Shown piece by piece: positions 1 through 11,727 of a DNA stretch of 64,000 bases. The translations under genes were made by a program, and so were the position numbers. The stretch is from Styela clava (Eukaryota; Chordata; Ascidiacea; Stolidobranchia; Styelidae). The stretch spans positions 13,645,001-13,709,000 of the forward strand of contig NC_135254.1 in assembly GCF_964204865.1 (NCBI RefSeq), in the 5' to 3' direction. The notes beneath the pieces are model-generated. The model did not search any database, had not been told where the DNA came from, and was given only the letters and a program-made list of their open reading frames with translations. Numbering within the stretch: the stretch's first letter is position 1; each line of letters starts with the position of its first letter.

Positions 1-2641
1 TTGCCCCTGTTAATGAAGGTAAATTTTTTTGAATAAATGACAAACGGAATTTCCAAAAAAAAAAATAAAAAATTTTCAAAAAATCATTTATTTAAAATTG
101 AATGATTTTATAGTCAGTGGTACTGCAAAAAAATCATGTTTACAGAAAACCCTAAAAATTATTACTTATCAGAGAAACGAACCAATTTTATTCCATTTTA
201 ATTTGGCATATATTTTGATTTATCCCACATGGAATAATTTAGCATAATTGCCAAGAATGCAGTGAATATATCGGCATCTCTACTGGCTACTAAAATGAAA
301 GTAACACGTCCTTCTTTGCTCAAAATGAAAGTCCAATTATATAGTGAACATGGTATATACACACACAAGATGAATAAAAAATGCTGCATTGAAATAAGAT
401 ATTGCGCAATCCCGTCACGGTCACAGCAATAATTGTGCAAAGCAATTATAATATATACAATAATATTTTGGTCCGTTATCATAATGGAAACACAATGTTA
501 ATAACTATTCTCAGAACCTTATCATATACAGTAACATACATAGTAGTAACAATTATTTTCAGTTCAGAAAGTTTAAAATATATACATTACACAAATTAGC
601 ATATAAAATACAATCTAGATTTTTTTCATAGATTGGTTCATAGGGTAAGAAACAAATCATAGGAAATACTAAGTCTATTCCGTATGTGGTTGTGATAGCT
701 ATTGAGATTGTTATAAATTCTTTTTTAAAGAACAAAAATTTCCCTGTATGGGTTGACAGATGACTATTAAACAGAAGTCATGTACAAATTTGGCATCATT
801 TCAAATTTCACCTAAAGTATCCATAGGGTCATCACTATTGACACAACAATGGCACATATCATCAACATTCAGTAATACTAAGAAATACGTTGCAAATAAT
901 AAACAAGTTAGAATAATACACAAGTTTCAACGAATCACAAGCAGATATGGGATATTATTGTATTAGTTATATTGAATTTATTGTCAAAGTAGTTTTTAGA
1001 GTAACGAAATAATAGGAATGATGGAGTACTGATAAGTACGACTTCCATACTGTGCAAAATTTCAGAAGGGCATAAAATGTGCAAAAATTCACATGTGGTG
1101 AGTGACAATGATTTCATGAATGTTTGAGAACTGCATTAGCATATTACAATTAAAATTTTTAACATTAGAAAAGAGTACAATAAAATCTTTTTTTTCATTT
1201 TAGCAAAGATGCTTCATGAATGGAACAAGCCTGAAAAACAAACTCTTTGTGGCCTCTCTTCAGTACTGACTAAAAAAGGTTGACTGCAAAAATGGGAATG
1301 TATTGACTGCAAATTATGATCAGACAGATGCATGATTAATAACACTGCATAAATACAAGTTAAAGCAGAAAAGAAAAATATGCCATAGCACCAAATAAAA
1401 AATTACTCATTCCGAAATATTTCATTATATAAAAAATGGTCTATTATGTAGTGAGGCATTCTATTTTATCCTTCAAAATGGAAAGGTTAATAATCTAATC
1501 AACCAAGGAATTCAGGCTACCCATACACAAAAAGGTGGATTTATTGATTTTTACAGGATGCATTAGTCACATCTCAATGATTTAATTTGAAAAATTCCAA
1601 ATTCAATATATTTTTGACACGTTTTCTATCAATAAAACATCATTATGCCCCTAATTTTTGTTTCACATAAGTCATCCATGAGAAAATGAAACATATCACT
1701 TAATTAGGGAGAAATTTGCATAAATCAATATATATGTATTTAACATATAGAATATTAATTCTATTTCATTTTATTGCTCAAATTCTGAATTTTATGAAAG
1801 AATATTCTGATATTTATTCCAATTTGGACACCCTAGAGTCGATTTTCTATCATCACATTTATGCTATACAGCAAGCAGCATTTTCATATTGATTTTGTTC
1901 TTTGTTTACTTCTTAGCAATAGGCAGCAGTAACATGATTCAGAAATTGATCTTTTGCAACAACAACAAACAACAGCGTCTGTCACTGTTATTGATTAAAT
2001 ACTTAGTGCAAAAAAATTTTAAGACACAGTACAGCTTGCTTGTATAAAACAATAAATTAATACAGCTTGTGCGGCAAGAAAATCAGACACATTTCAGCAA
2101 GACACATGTTGTACCATGAAAAATACTACAAAATAAGATGATAAATTGATAACAGATACATAGAGACAAATTGTTTATAAGTTGACCGACAAGTGTCTAA
2201 AGATATATTCATGTGAAGAATTTTTCAATCAACTTAATATTAGTAAATGAAATATTAAATCATCCTTATTAATAACATGAACCGCTGGACCTGATGTCAA
2301 AACAGACAGTTGCTTAGTAAAGTGGAAGGTTTCTGAAATACGGTCTAATTCGTGCACAGACGCAAACAAAATTAGATCCTTATTAACGAAACAAAGGGCG
2401 GTGACTCAGAGCAAAGGAATTTCATGTAAAAAATGTTGATTAAAAATTATTTACTATGTTAAGTATGATCCAGCTAAGGGCCATGCTAAACAATAATGAA
2501 TTATCAAAAAAGTCAGTTTTCAACAAAAACTAACCTTAGGAACAATCATGTAATAAACTAAGTAATACAGTATCTACGATAGAAACAAAAAAGTTCCCAA
2601 AATCTAATTCCATGTGGTGTCTGTATAGAACAAAAATCATG
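1..2641. other. Intergenic / downstream of ELAPOR gene, no supported gene
   Basis: AT-rich sequence with only short open frames. The longest (198-482, minus, 94 codons) has no recognisable motif and no convincing start context. Part of the right side is presumably the 3' UTR of the minus-strand gene ending at 2642, but I could not fix a poly(A) site. No transposon termini were recognised. Confidence 0.5.
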
Positions 2642-5632
2642 TTACATGTTTATGCTATGGTGCATGGTGTTAAGAGGAATCTTTTCATTCTCTTTTGTTT
2701 TCTTTCCCAACATTTTTTCTCTTTTTTTACGAAACATAACTTCTTCACTTTCATCATCTTCAGATTCACTGCTTGATATGGCACAAGTCTCCGCTGCAGG
2801 TAATTCTCCTCCATTTTTTCCTGAATCCATAAGCTTTTGATATTTATATTCCAATTTACGACTTTTCTTCCAAATTGAGCATAAAATAGCCAAGAGTATG
2901 ACAAAAAGAACGACTCCTCCTAAAATTCCTATTTCGATATAAAGCTTATAATCCATACAATGAGTCTTTGTATAATCTGGTAAACTGACACCGTCCTTAC
3001 AGGCTTTCGGATACGACTTCCACATGTACCTTGTTGTAATGACGCTATCCTTGCAAGCTCCTTCTAAAGAAAAATAATCATCAGCAGTGCATAAAGGACA
3101 TGCTTCAGAGGAGCGTATCAAGAAATGGAAAAAACAACCATCACAAGAACCTTCCGGATATTTAGCAGGCATTTCAATTTTCGTATTTTCTTCTGTAATA
3201 TTAGGATCACAGCGTAGATGAACAAAAGATTTCATTCCGCTTGGACACTCAGAACTGTTGACGTTGGATCCAAATACATATATAATATCTCCATATAGTT
3301 GGTACTGAGATATTGGGAAAAATAGATTTCCTTCATTGCAGTCTTCAACTGAATCATCTGGTTTAGTAGCATTCAAATCTTGTTGAAAAACTCTCTCAAG
3401 AACGTGAGAAATAACTTGAGGCTGAGAGAACACAGGCACTGCTCGATTAGTGGATCCAAGACTATTCAGTTTTGTTGAACGACAAATCATGCCTTTAACC
3501 TTTTGAACTCCGTACATTAAATTTCTGGAAAGCGATTTGTTATCGAAACATTCTGCATCTCCAAGCCCTTCATTGCCACAAATGCTAAAATTGTAGAAAT
3601 GAACATACTTTCGCCCTGTGCTTGTGAAGCTTGGCGGAGTGCTGGCAATCTGTGGCTTCGATAAAAATGATAAATCATACTCTCTTCCAGTAGTGTTAGA
3701 CAGAAACGTACAATCATTTTTACACGCAGTATGAGCTTTGTTACTTGTCGTACCTTCATTGCATTCAGTGCACTGGGCATTGTGGGTTGTTTCAAATGGA
3801 AGTATGGTGTTGGATGGACAGGGAAGACATTTCTTGCTGTCTGGTTCAATAAAATGTCCAGCAGGACATGGAATACAACCAGCGTCATTTGCCCCTGCAG
3901 CACACGAATGACACTGATCAGCTGGTGCACCAATCGCATTTGTAACAGTGATAGAGTAAATGATAGCTCGATCTTTTGCTACAGCTGTCTTCATTTCTGG
4001 TGAAGTGACACTTGTTTTCTGAAAGGCCCACGAAAGGGTCATAGTTTCATTTCTCACAACGTCCATTGTGTAAGTTTGTTTTTCCTTTTTACCATGCCAG
4101 CTATCAACAACATTGGTTCCAAATCCATGTACGTTTCTCATCAAATACATTACGCAGCCTTTAGAGCAAGACATCTCAAAAACAAACGTAATAGATCCAT
4201 AAACTTTTGATCCTTCAGGTGAGACTTTAAAACTACGAAACCCATCAATGTGTAGCTTGAGTAAAAGATAAGCTACAGGAATCTCCATTTGACTAGTTTG
4301 AATCATACTTCCGCTGGCAACCCATCCTTCTGTACCAATACAATGTTCAGAATGAACTGTCAAACAAGATACATTTATATTTTTTGGAATCACATCCCAC
4401 CATGTATAGAAAAACCCATAATTGGGAGCAGTTCCCACAGGACATTCTTGGCACTCTTCCTTTCCATTAGAAAATTGACCTTCATTGCACGGTGAACAAG
4501 TTCCAGATTCAGTTTGGTGAAACCCTAGATTGCATGGCGGACATTCTTTGGTTGTATCAGAAGCTGGTAACTTGATTGCCCCTTCTCCGTCTTCATTACA
4601 AATTTTTGGTTCACGCCATTTGTACATAACTTTGGTAGTTTTGTTTTCATCACAGGGACTGTGGGTTTCAAAATAATCATGTTCAGTACAAGCAGGTTTA
4701 TCTATGCAATTTGGTGATGCAACAGGAGCATATTGTGTAAGAGTATCGCAAGGGGTACACTCTTTCGCATTGACATCGCTGTGTGTGTTTGCATCACAAG
4801 GTTTACACCAATGAGACCCCTCCGCATCAGCAAAGAAACCAGCTTCACATCTATGGCAATTTGTTGTGTAGGAGACACCACTGATTTCAATATCTTTTAT
4901 CAAAGCAGGACTAATTCTTTCCTTTTCACCTAATAATAAACCAGTAGTCTTCCATATCAGTACATTAGTGCCTTGATCCAAGTCAACTTGGTAAGTTTTC
5001 CAAGATGTACCAGTGGTATTGAGAAAAAGATTTTTTCCATTTGTATGCAATGTTTGACATTCACCATTTTGAATATAGAAATGAAAGATAAGATCTTCAT
5101 CTGGATATTGATAAGTGAATGAGACTGATCCCGTTGTCTTCACATCAACAGAATAACTCAAAGTGCTTGTGCAATCATTGTCATTCGAGCTGATATAATC
5201 TTTTTGACCATTCCAGACTGATGTGGTACAATCGTCAACTTTAGCATGGTAACCGTATTCCGCAAACGTAAACGAACTCGAAGAAACTGAAAATCCATCT
5301 GGAATCTTGTCCCATGAATTATATCTTACTCCACTGCCAAGTGAATAGGTGCCAGTCGGACACATTTTACATTCTTGGCTATCAAGGTCAAGGTATTCCC
5401 CTTTGCTGCAAGAGAATCCACATTCACGACCAAACACTGGCGGCAGTGGGTTTTTTATTTCACATTCATCATTTCTTGGAACTGCGACTCGCCATCTGTT
5501 GTTACTGCTATCACACTCTGTGTATCTATAGGTGATCATATCATCTACACATTCCACTTTATCCGTTTTCACAAATGACATAGAACTTAAAAAAACTCCC
5601 AGAAAAACAGTCATTGATATAAAACCCACCAT
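2642..5632 (-). CDS. ELAPOR: ELAPOR1/2-type (KIAA1324 family) cysteine-rich type I membrane protein, intact, single exon
   Basis: One uninterrupted 996-codon frame, close to the roughly 1,010-1,030 residues of vertebrate ELAPOR proteins. It starts with a hydrophobic signal peptide (residues 1-22), followed by a long Cys-rich ectodomain with repeated CxxC/CxxCxxG modules of the TNFR/EGF-like kind (for example CPxGTYSLGSG, CxxCPVGTAPNYGF). From about residue 650 there is a mannose-6-phosphate-receptor-homology-like region (YDLSFLS, then HFYNFSICG). A single membrane helix lies near 897-921. The cytoplasmic tail carries the family signature EYKYQKLM, LPAAETCAI and an acidic stretch before basic residues. 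Vertebrate relatives act in endosomes and lysosomes and affect autophagy and cell survival; the role here is inferred from them. The ATG at 5630-5632 is preferred because the signal peptide follows directly. A weak splice-acceptor-like sequence lies just upstream, so a 5' UTR intron or leader trans-splicing is possible. The lack of coding introns is unusual for this family. Confidence 0.93.
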   Translation of the reverse strand: MVGFISMTVFLGVFLSSMSFVKTDKVECVDDMITYRYTECDSSNNRWRVAVPRNDECEIKNPLPPVFGRECGFSCSKGEYLDLDSQECKMCPTGTYSLGSGVRYNSWDKIPDGFSVSSSSFTFAEYGYHAKVDDCTTSVWNGQKDYISSNDNDCTSTLSYSVDVKTTGSVSFTYQYPDEDLIFHFYIQNGECQTLHTNGKNLFLNTTGTSWKTYQVDLDQGTNVLIWKTTGLLLGEKERISPALIKDIEISGVSYTTNCHRCEAGFFADAEGSHWCKPCDANTHSDVNAKECTPCDTLTQYAPVASPNCIDKPACTEHDYFETHSPCDENKTTKVMYKWREPKICNEDGEGAIKLPASDTTKECPPCNLGFHQTESGTCSPCNEGQFSNGKEECQECPVGTAPNYGFFYTWWDVIPKNINVSCLTVHSEHCIGTEGWVASGSMIQTSQMEIPVAYLLLKLHIDGFRSFKVSPEGSKVYGSITFVFEMSCSKGCVMYLMRNVHGFGTNVVDSWHGKKEKQTYTMDVVRNETMTLSWAFQKTSVTSPEMKTAVAKDRAIIYSITVTNAIGAPADQCHSCAAGANDAGCIPCPAGHFIEPDSKKCLPCPSNTILPFETTHNAQCTECNEGTTSNKAHTACKNDCTFLSNTTGREYDLSFLSKPQIASTPPSFTSTGRKYVHFYNFSICGNEGLGDAECFDNKSLSRNLMYGVQKVKGMICRSTKLNSLGSTNRAVPVFSQPQVISHVLERVFQQDLNATKPDDSVEDCNEGNLFFPISQYQLYGDIIYVFGSNVNSSECPSGMKSFVHLRCDPNITEENTKIEMPAKYPEGSCDGCFFHFLIRSSEACPLCTADDYFSLEGACKDSVITTRYMWKSYPKACKDGVSLPDYTKTHCMDYKLYIEIGILGGVVLFVILLAILCSIWKKSRKLEYKYQKLMDSGKNGGELPAAETCAISSSESEDDESEEVMFRKKREKMLGKKTKENEKIPLNTMHHSINM

Positions 5633-6089
5633 GACTAGTAAGTAAACTAATATTTAATCACCTTTTGTATAAAATAAATATTAACATCAAATTGATAAAC
5701 TGATAGATGAAAACTGATAATCAGAAGCCAAATCAAGTGATAGTGTACTTGGAAAATGTTGATCAATGATAGAAAATGAATAATTTAAATTCTAAGTTTG
5801 TATTCACAAACATATCTACAGTGAATTTATCATACATGAGACTTTTTAATACTCAAAATTCGTATTCATTGCACTTGTGAATCGGGTGCTTCAAAAAAAA
5901 CTTTAAGAGTGTTAGCGTGTCTCTCTGATTCAAAGAGCAATACCAATAACGCTAGATAATTTTCAGGATATCAGGTCAATCATCTCACTTTTTAGATTAT
6001 AATATTGATAGAAATATCTGAATAATTTCTAAGCTTATTAAAGTCAATCACTCGATTTATTTATTTTTACCATCAGTCATCACCATACG
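5633..6089. other. 5' flank of the ELAPOR gene
   Basis: AT-rich upstream sequence of the minus-strand gene. I see no clear TATA box or coding segment. It presumably holds the promoter and 5' UTR. Confidence 0.35.
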
Positions 6090-6460
6090 GGTCTTACTAC
6101 TTACTGAATAGAGTGCGAAACAGCGCAGAAGAGAGGGAAACATTTTTCTTTCATTATTTATTAGTGTCCGTGAAATTTTAAACAATTTGATTAGAAACAG
6201 TATACAGTGGTAGGGAATGATCACGAGTTTATATCAGTAATCTTCAACATCTTTATTAAATGTCCCAACATGGCACACCCTAACCTGGTACACATACTGT
6301 GTTCAGGTTGTGTGCCATCTTGGTGCACATACTACTGGAGCTTAAAAATTTCTTAGATATTGCTTATTGGTGTGCTCATATTGTGCATGTTAGGTTATTT
6401 AAATAATGAATGAAACATGTTTCCCTCTCTTCTGCGCTGTATTCAGTAAGTAGTAAGACC
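6090..6460. mobile_element. 371 bp inverted-repeat mini-element (MITE)
   Basis: The left end (GGTCTTACTACTTACTGAAT and onward through a GCGCAGAAGAGAGGGAAACAT stretch) reappears as its reverse complement at the right end, ending ...TAGTAAGACC at 6460. The arms are roughly 60-70 bp with small indels. There is no coding sequence between the arms. I could not define a clean target duplication, so the superfamily is open. Confidence 0.7.
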
Positions 6461-6886
6461 GTCACTGTGCACTATATTAAAGTCAGAGTTAGTTTTAGAC
6501 GTCCCAGATATGTAAATGCGAACAGATATTACTGTATTAAGGCGAGACCCAGTAAAGATTAATACAAACCTTACTTATTGACATAGGCTATTTCACTTTT
6601 TCGATAGGTTTAGATGGGTTTTCAGACTTTCTTGTTGCATGTGTTTATAGCAAACATGGCCTGATGGCTTCGTTCGCACTGTCCAATTTTAATCCGCTGA
6701 CAATCAAATTGAATAAAAATAGGTCTGTACGTAGCAGGCTATAGGCAGCTAGGAGAGATTACTCCAGCATGCAGTCATGATACAATAACTGAATAAAGGT
6801 TCAAGTACAATACAGCAATACCGTACCAGAATACACAAAACAAACATGCGAAACGTGTTTCAGAACAGTTGCAATACGCCAATACC
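6461..6886. other. Unassigned spacer
   Basis: No gene or repeat structure recognised between the two inverted-repeat elements. Confidence 0.4.
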
Positions 6887-7345
6887 GGGGGTCCCGTGTA
6901 GTTTCGTACCTAACGTACTTTTAGTGGGCGTAGCATAAAATTTTTTAGATATGTCAATCCTCACCCCCATCTAACTACGCAATCCAAAAATGACGTCACT
7001 ACAACATCACAATCACGTTAGCTTAGAGAGCTTGCCAAAATACGTACAATCGCCCGAAATGGCATTGGCGCTGACGATAAAGAACTGATGGACATTATCG
7101 ATCTCTCTCCTATTGGAATCGTTCCGACGAGAAAACGAGAGAAATAACTGTTCGATTTTGGGTGCTCGTTTGGGCGTCTTGGATGGCAGTTCGTATAGTT
7201 TGAAGGGCTCTATTACGTCACTGTAACGTCGTGTTGACGTAATTCTTGTATGGTGTAGTCAGGTGGGGGTTAGGATTGATAAGTGAAAAAATTGTCATGC
7301 TACGCCCACTAAAAGTATGTTAGGTACGAAACTACTTGAGACCCC
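6887..7345. mobile_element. 459 bp palindromic mini-element with long terminal inverted repeats
   Basis: Both ends carry the same inverted sequence: GTAGTTTCGTACCTAAC, then TACTTTTAGTGGGCGTAGCAT inward. The left end begins GGGGGTCCCG and the right end closes ...GAGACCCC. AATACC flanks both sides (6881-6886 and 7346-7351) and may be a target duplication. The interior has no ORF. Confidence 0.75.
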
Positions 7346-7459
7346 AATACCGGTACCGGTACTGAAATAACAGCTGAACAGAATAGCAGTAGGCTAACTT
7401 GAAATGAGGTTTGAACAAGAGCTACCGGTATAGCCTACTACTGCTGGACTAGTGTACAG

Positions 7460-7640
7460 AACTACTTACAACATCACAATAACGTTATAGAGCTTGCCAA
7501 AATACGTACCGGTACTTTCGCCCGAAATGGCATTGGCGCCGACGATAATCACATTATCGATCTCTCTCCTATTGGAATCGTTCCGACGAGAAAACGAGAG
7601 AAATAACTGTTCGATTTAGGTACGAAACTACATGAGACCC
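7460..7640. repeat. Truncated second copy of the 6887-7345 element
   Basis: Repeats the interior of the neighbouring palindromic element (CTTGCCAAAATACGTAC, CGCCCGAAATGGCATTGGCG, TTGGAATCGTTCCGACGAG) and its right terminus (GGTACGAAACTACATGAGACCC). The left arm and part of the interior are missing. It sits about 115 bp from the first copy. Confidence 0.75.
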
Positions 7641-8158
7641 TGGGTATTGTGACATATACCTATAGGCCAGTGGCGGCGCGTCAATAGGGCCACTTTTTCG
7701 GTATAATAAAAAATATTCGAAAAATACCTCAATATCGGTTGCACAGACTGTCTACACTAGCCATATTCTCCCGACATGCTCGCAAAGCCTTCGCCGAACG
7801 TCGACGGGGCGACGCCGATTTTGCCCCGGTTGCTCATTGTATATCGTATTCTCTCTTTTATCTTCCACTCGCCGCGTTTGTTTTCTGTTTCTTTTAGTAA
7901 ATCATCGGGGCCGATCGGGGCTAGCCCCGAAATTATGACAACACAATGCCGACGTCTCTTACAACAACGTGTTGACATATTCACGCATCCCTTCTCGTTC
8001 GTTGGTTGCTTGAAGAGTTGATAGTTTCCTCGCCTTCGATTTTGTCGCTTGTTTCGCTATTTGAATCAGTTAGAGACCTTTAGTCCATTTGCTTTCGATT
8101 TTCCACATTCCTTTTGAGCTCCTCACTTCTTTCCGGCTTCGCATTTCTTAGCCTCATA

Positions 8159-10206
8159 ATGAATAAGGTTGATGCACTACTTCGCACCCCGTTTTCGCAG
8201 CTGTAGAGGTACAACGTCTTGGGCCTTATCAACCAAAAAATTGTTCACTGGAACAATCCCATGACGGAGGAAAGCGTCGGCGTACATTCTGCGCAGAAAC
8301 TTGGTATAAAAAACACGAATGGTTGTGTTACAGCGAGGACAAAAATGCACTTTTTTGTTTTTATTGCCTACTTTTTGCTACCGCCCGTGACTCACGTTGG
8401 TGTAAATTTGGTTTTAGAGATCTTAAACATCTTTCCGAGCGTGCCAGGGATCATCAATCTTCTATGGAGCATCTGGACAATGCAGTAAAATACCGAACAT
8501 TCGGAAATGTTAATATTGCAGCACAGTTGGATGAAGGACGTGCGGCTTCTATTCGTCGGCACAACCAAAACGTCGAGAAAAACCGCCATGTTCTCGGTCG
8601 ATTGATAGATGTTTTGATTCAGATTCAGATTTTATTTTCGTCATGCAAAACCAATATACGATATGAAAAAATAAAAAAAGACATATAACAAATTACGAAG
8701 ACAGATATCGGCTTGTTGCAATAGACGAGGGATCGCGAAAGACTCAATGAGTCATCCAGTCAGCGACACCTTGTAGCTGCATTGAAGCAGCAAATATAGC
8801 AACCGAACAACTCAATATTAAATAGTCACTAAATTCGACACAATCATATATATAAAAGGGACAACAAAAAGAATGCCACAATGACCACGAAAAGTTACCT
8901 AAACATTCACTTAATTAGCCTCAATCACAAAAAGGAACAACAAAGTTTGAAAAATAAAATACAGGATGTCATAATAACTATGGAGTATTAGATATTTACC
9001 TAATTAAACTCGATCATACAGAGTAAGAACAAAATAAAATCGAAATAAACACCGAGATACTACAATGATCACATCGTATTATATGACTTAACAGCGACAT
9101 CTGTAAGAAGGATATGCCTCAATGACAACAAAGAATTGCGAAATAATGCTGACTAAGCATACACAGTAAACCAACATGGCGTGCCCAGCAACGGGCTTCT
9201 GGCTGCGAGGATCAATACCGTATTTAACGGATTTTTATGTTGGAAGCGATTGTTAGTGGCTATTAGAGTAGTGCAGAATAATTATGGGTTCTGCAGTATT
9301 CGTGGCATATAGGTTGGGCGGAAAATATTAAAACAAGAACAGTACACAGCGAGCACACGAGCTGTCCCTCCGTGGGCACGATGAACGGGCTGGCTCTTCT
9401 AATAGAGGGGTATTTTTGGATATGGTGGAATACACCGCATCCCTAGATATAGTATTGATAGATCATCTTGATGCCGCAACTGTTTCGAAAGGGACATCTA
9501 AGGATATCCAAAATGATTTGCTCGACTCAATGTATAAAATTTATTTACAACATTTGGCTCTGGAAATTGAGAATTGCCAGTTCCTTTAGATTCAGTCTGA
9601 CGAGACAACTGACATCACGTGCGTTTCCCAACTGGCTGTGATTTTTCGGTTTGTGAAAGATGGTAAACCTACCGAGTGATTTCACAGCTTTGTACCAATC
9701 GTTGATCGCACGGCTTGCGGGATATCGGCTGTACTGAAAGAAGTGTTACAGCCTGATAACGCGAAGTCAAAATTGATAGCTCAAACTTATGACGGCGCGG
9801 AGGTCATGAGTGGGTCGAAACATGGTGTTCAAGTTTATATAAAAGAAGATTTTCCTCATGCGCATTTTTTACATTGTTATGCACACCAATTTAACCTCGT
9901 TATTAAATAATATGTGTCTTGATACCCCTCTCGTCCGTATATTTTTTGCAAATGTTTCGGGGTTTTCTTCATTTTTTTTCCGTTTCGCCGAAGCGCTCTG
10001 ACCTCCTTCGCCAGATATGTAGCCGCCGTCTCCCAGCTTGTGCACCAACACGTTGGAACTTCCAATCACGCGTGGTGCAGGGCGTGTCCGAAATTAGGTC
10101 TGAGCTCATTGAGTATTTCAATGGCATTCAGAGCTCTCCGGTTTGGGACGAACGCTCTGTGAGGGAGGCGGCAGGTCTAAAGCGTCTGCTAGAAGATGGT
10201 GAGTTT
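8159..10206 (+). pseudogene. hAT transposase, N-terminal part (TTF/ZMYM-type finger plus DUF4371-like region), broken
   Basis: An ATG at 8159 opens a broken reading frame. Fragments in shifted frames give the TTF/ZMYM-type zinc-finger region typical of ZMYM1-like proteins: a LGPYQPK motif, then WYKKHEWLCYS, ALFCFYCLLF, and a KFGFRDLKHLSE segment (8220-8610). Coding similarity then stops for about 0.7 kb and resumes near 9345 with RGHDER, SDETTDITCVSQLAVIFRF, YDGAEVMSG and HCYAHQFNL, the catalytic region shared by these hAT transposases. In-frame stops (for example just before SDETTD) and frameshifts make it non-functional. The text ends at LLEDGEF, where the LTR element enters, and continues after 12145. 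Confidence 0.8.
8611..9344. other. Non-transposase insert inside the hAT coding region
   Basis: The hAT coding text is interrupted here. The insert starts with a GATTCAGATTCAGATT microsatellite-like run and has no recognisable ORF. The simple repeat at one edge suggests a retroposed fragment, but I could not identify ends or a target duplication. Confidence 0.4.
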
Positions 10207-10626
10207 TTAGGGAACATTTGTATTTTTGCTACAATTATTTCTGTATTGCTGTTGTTTCTGATCTGATCTTATGAAGAAGACATACTCCTGGTTCCGAATA
10301 CATATATTGCAATTGTATATTTACAAATACAAGAACAGTTCCAAGTCATGACTGATAAGTCACATAAAATCAAAGTTTCACTGCAAGCCCGAGTTCGTTA
10401 ATTACTTGTCCATCGTTATCCTTTTTTTCTCTCCCAACGAATGGTCGCTTTTATGCTGGTTTTGGTATCCTTAGGGCATGACGCGTTATTGTCATCGTAC
10501 CTTACAGGACGTCTAATTGTTACGTATTTTATGACTGAGAGATTGCTTCTAATTTTAAGATTAGTATGACTTTAAGTCTAAACACGTAACTTAACCAAAA
10601 GCAGCAAAATTACCCAATATCCTATA
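10207..10626 (-). repeat. Terminal repeat (3' LTR) of small LTR element, copy 1
   Basis: Direct repeat of 11728-12145, differing from it by roughly a dozen small changes seen by eye, which indicates an older insertion than copy 2. Confidence 0.85.
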
Positions 10627-11482
10627 CTATGCACCTACTTTAGCTGCGGAGCAGTGGCCAAGCTTGGGCGTGCAGTGAAAATATATACACAAAATGCAAC
10701 AAAATTCATAAAAACATAAGAAAGTTGAAATTATGATTATGAGACAGAATGTGTGTGTGTTTTACAGTGTATGGAAAGAAAAAGATTTGGCGTTGGTTTA
10801 TTTTATAATTTAGGTGACAGATTACTACCAATGCTTAGCTTTAATACACTTCGTTTCACATTAATAAATTTTGAAGCGCTGAAAAAAATAAAAAAATACG
10901 CGTGTTGCGTTGATGAGCCTTTCCGGCTATAATTGTGATGAGCCTCTTTGGGCGTTTAAAAATAAAAAATGATGAGAATTTCACTTGCGTTTATGCAAAT
11001 GCATCCCGAAGCGCTGATTCGAAATACGATCGTATTTGTAATCATATTTTGAAAAAAATGTTAAAGTCAACGTAAAGTATATTTAAAGAAAACGAATGCT
11101 AATATCTGCCAAAATCGAATAAATTAAATATTTTTGAGTAAACCTCGTTGGGTTTAATACCAAATATAGAACGCCTTAAAGATTAGAAAGAAGGAAACGT
11201 GAAATACCTGTGAAGAAGAAGAATGTCTGTCCATTTTGTAAACGAAATTGAAATATTTATAGTACAATATAAAATGCTACAATCGCGCGGTTTCTTGAAG
11301 TTGGTTCGCGGGCGTTTCTTTCTGAAGTCTTTCGTTTCATATCTTTCTCATTTGTTTTTGTAGTCAAGAGTTCCGACTAGTTTTTGATTTTACGGTTTTT
11401 TTCTGGTGTAAAACAGTTCATATAGTATGAATGTTTTACACACATATTTTTATAACAGTCCATAGTTCATATAATGTGAATC

Positions 11483-11725
11483 TCATACACATTTTAAATC
11501 TAACAGTCTTTTTCTTTTTGTCAGAGTCTTTGGTATTTCGCTTGTAATTCCTTGATTTTTCATACTGTCTGAATCTTGGTTTGGTTGTTGTTTTTCATTT
11601 TCCTTGATCTTTTTATCCTCGGCTTGCTTGTGGAGTTGATGTCTTTTGGGGGTCACCTTTAGTTCTAACGGTTGCTTTTCAGACTCCATCTCAGAAAGGC
11701 GCTGGTTCGTCTGTCGGGTCACCAT
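11483..11725 (-). CDS. 80-residue basic, hydrophilic ORF of the small LTR element, copy 1
   Basis: An 80-codon frame rich in Lys, Gln and Glu (MVTRQTNQRLSEMESEKQP at the start, PKTLTKRKRLL near the end) with no cysteine knuckle, protease or polymerase motif. Its ATG overlaps the putative primer-binding site. The same frame is present in the second element, differing at one residue near the end (CV versus GV). It could be a remnant gag N-terminus or simply open by chance in a young element. I do not recognise the family. Confidence 0.45.
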   Translation of the reverse strand: MVTRQTNQRLSEMESEKQPLELKVTPKRHQLHKQAEDKKIKENEKQQPNQDSDSMKNQGITSEIPKTLTKRKRLLDLKCV

Positions 11726-11727
11726 TT

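Noticed and set aside
198..482. 94-codon minus ORF as a gene
   Set aside because: No homology recalled, no splice or promoter context, AT-rich surroundings.
2646..5578. Several plus-strand ORFs over the ELAPOR gene
   Set aside because: All lie opposite the intact 996-codon frame and show no domain.
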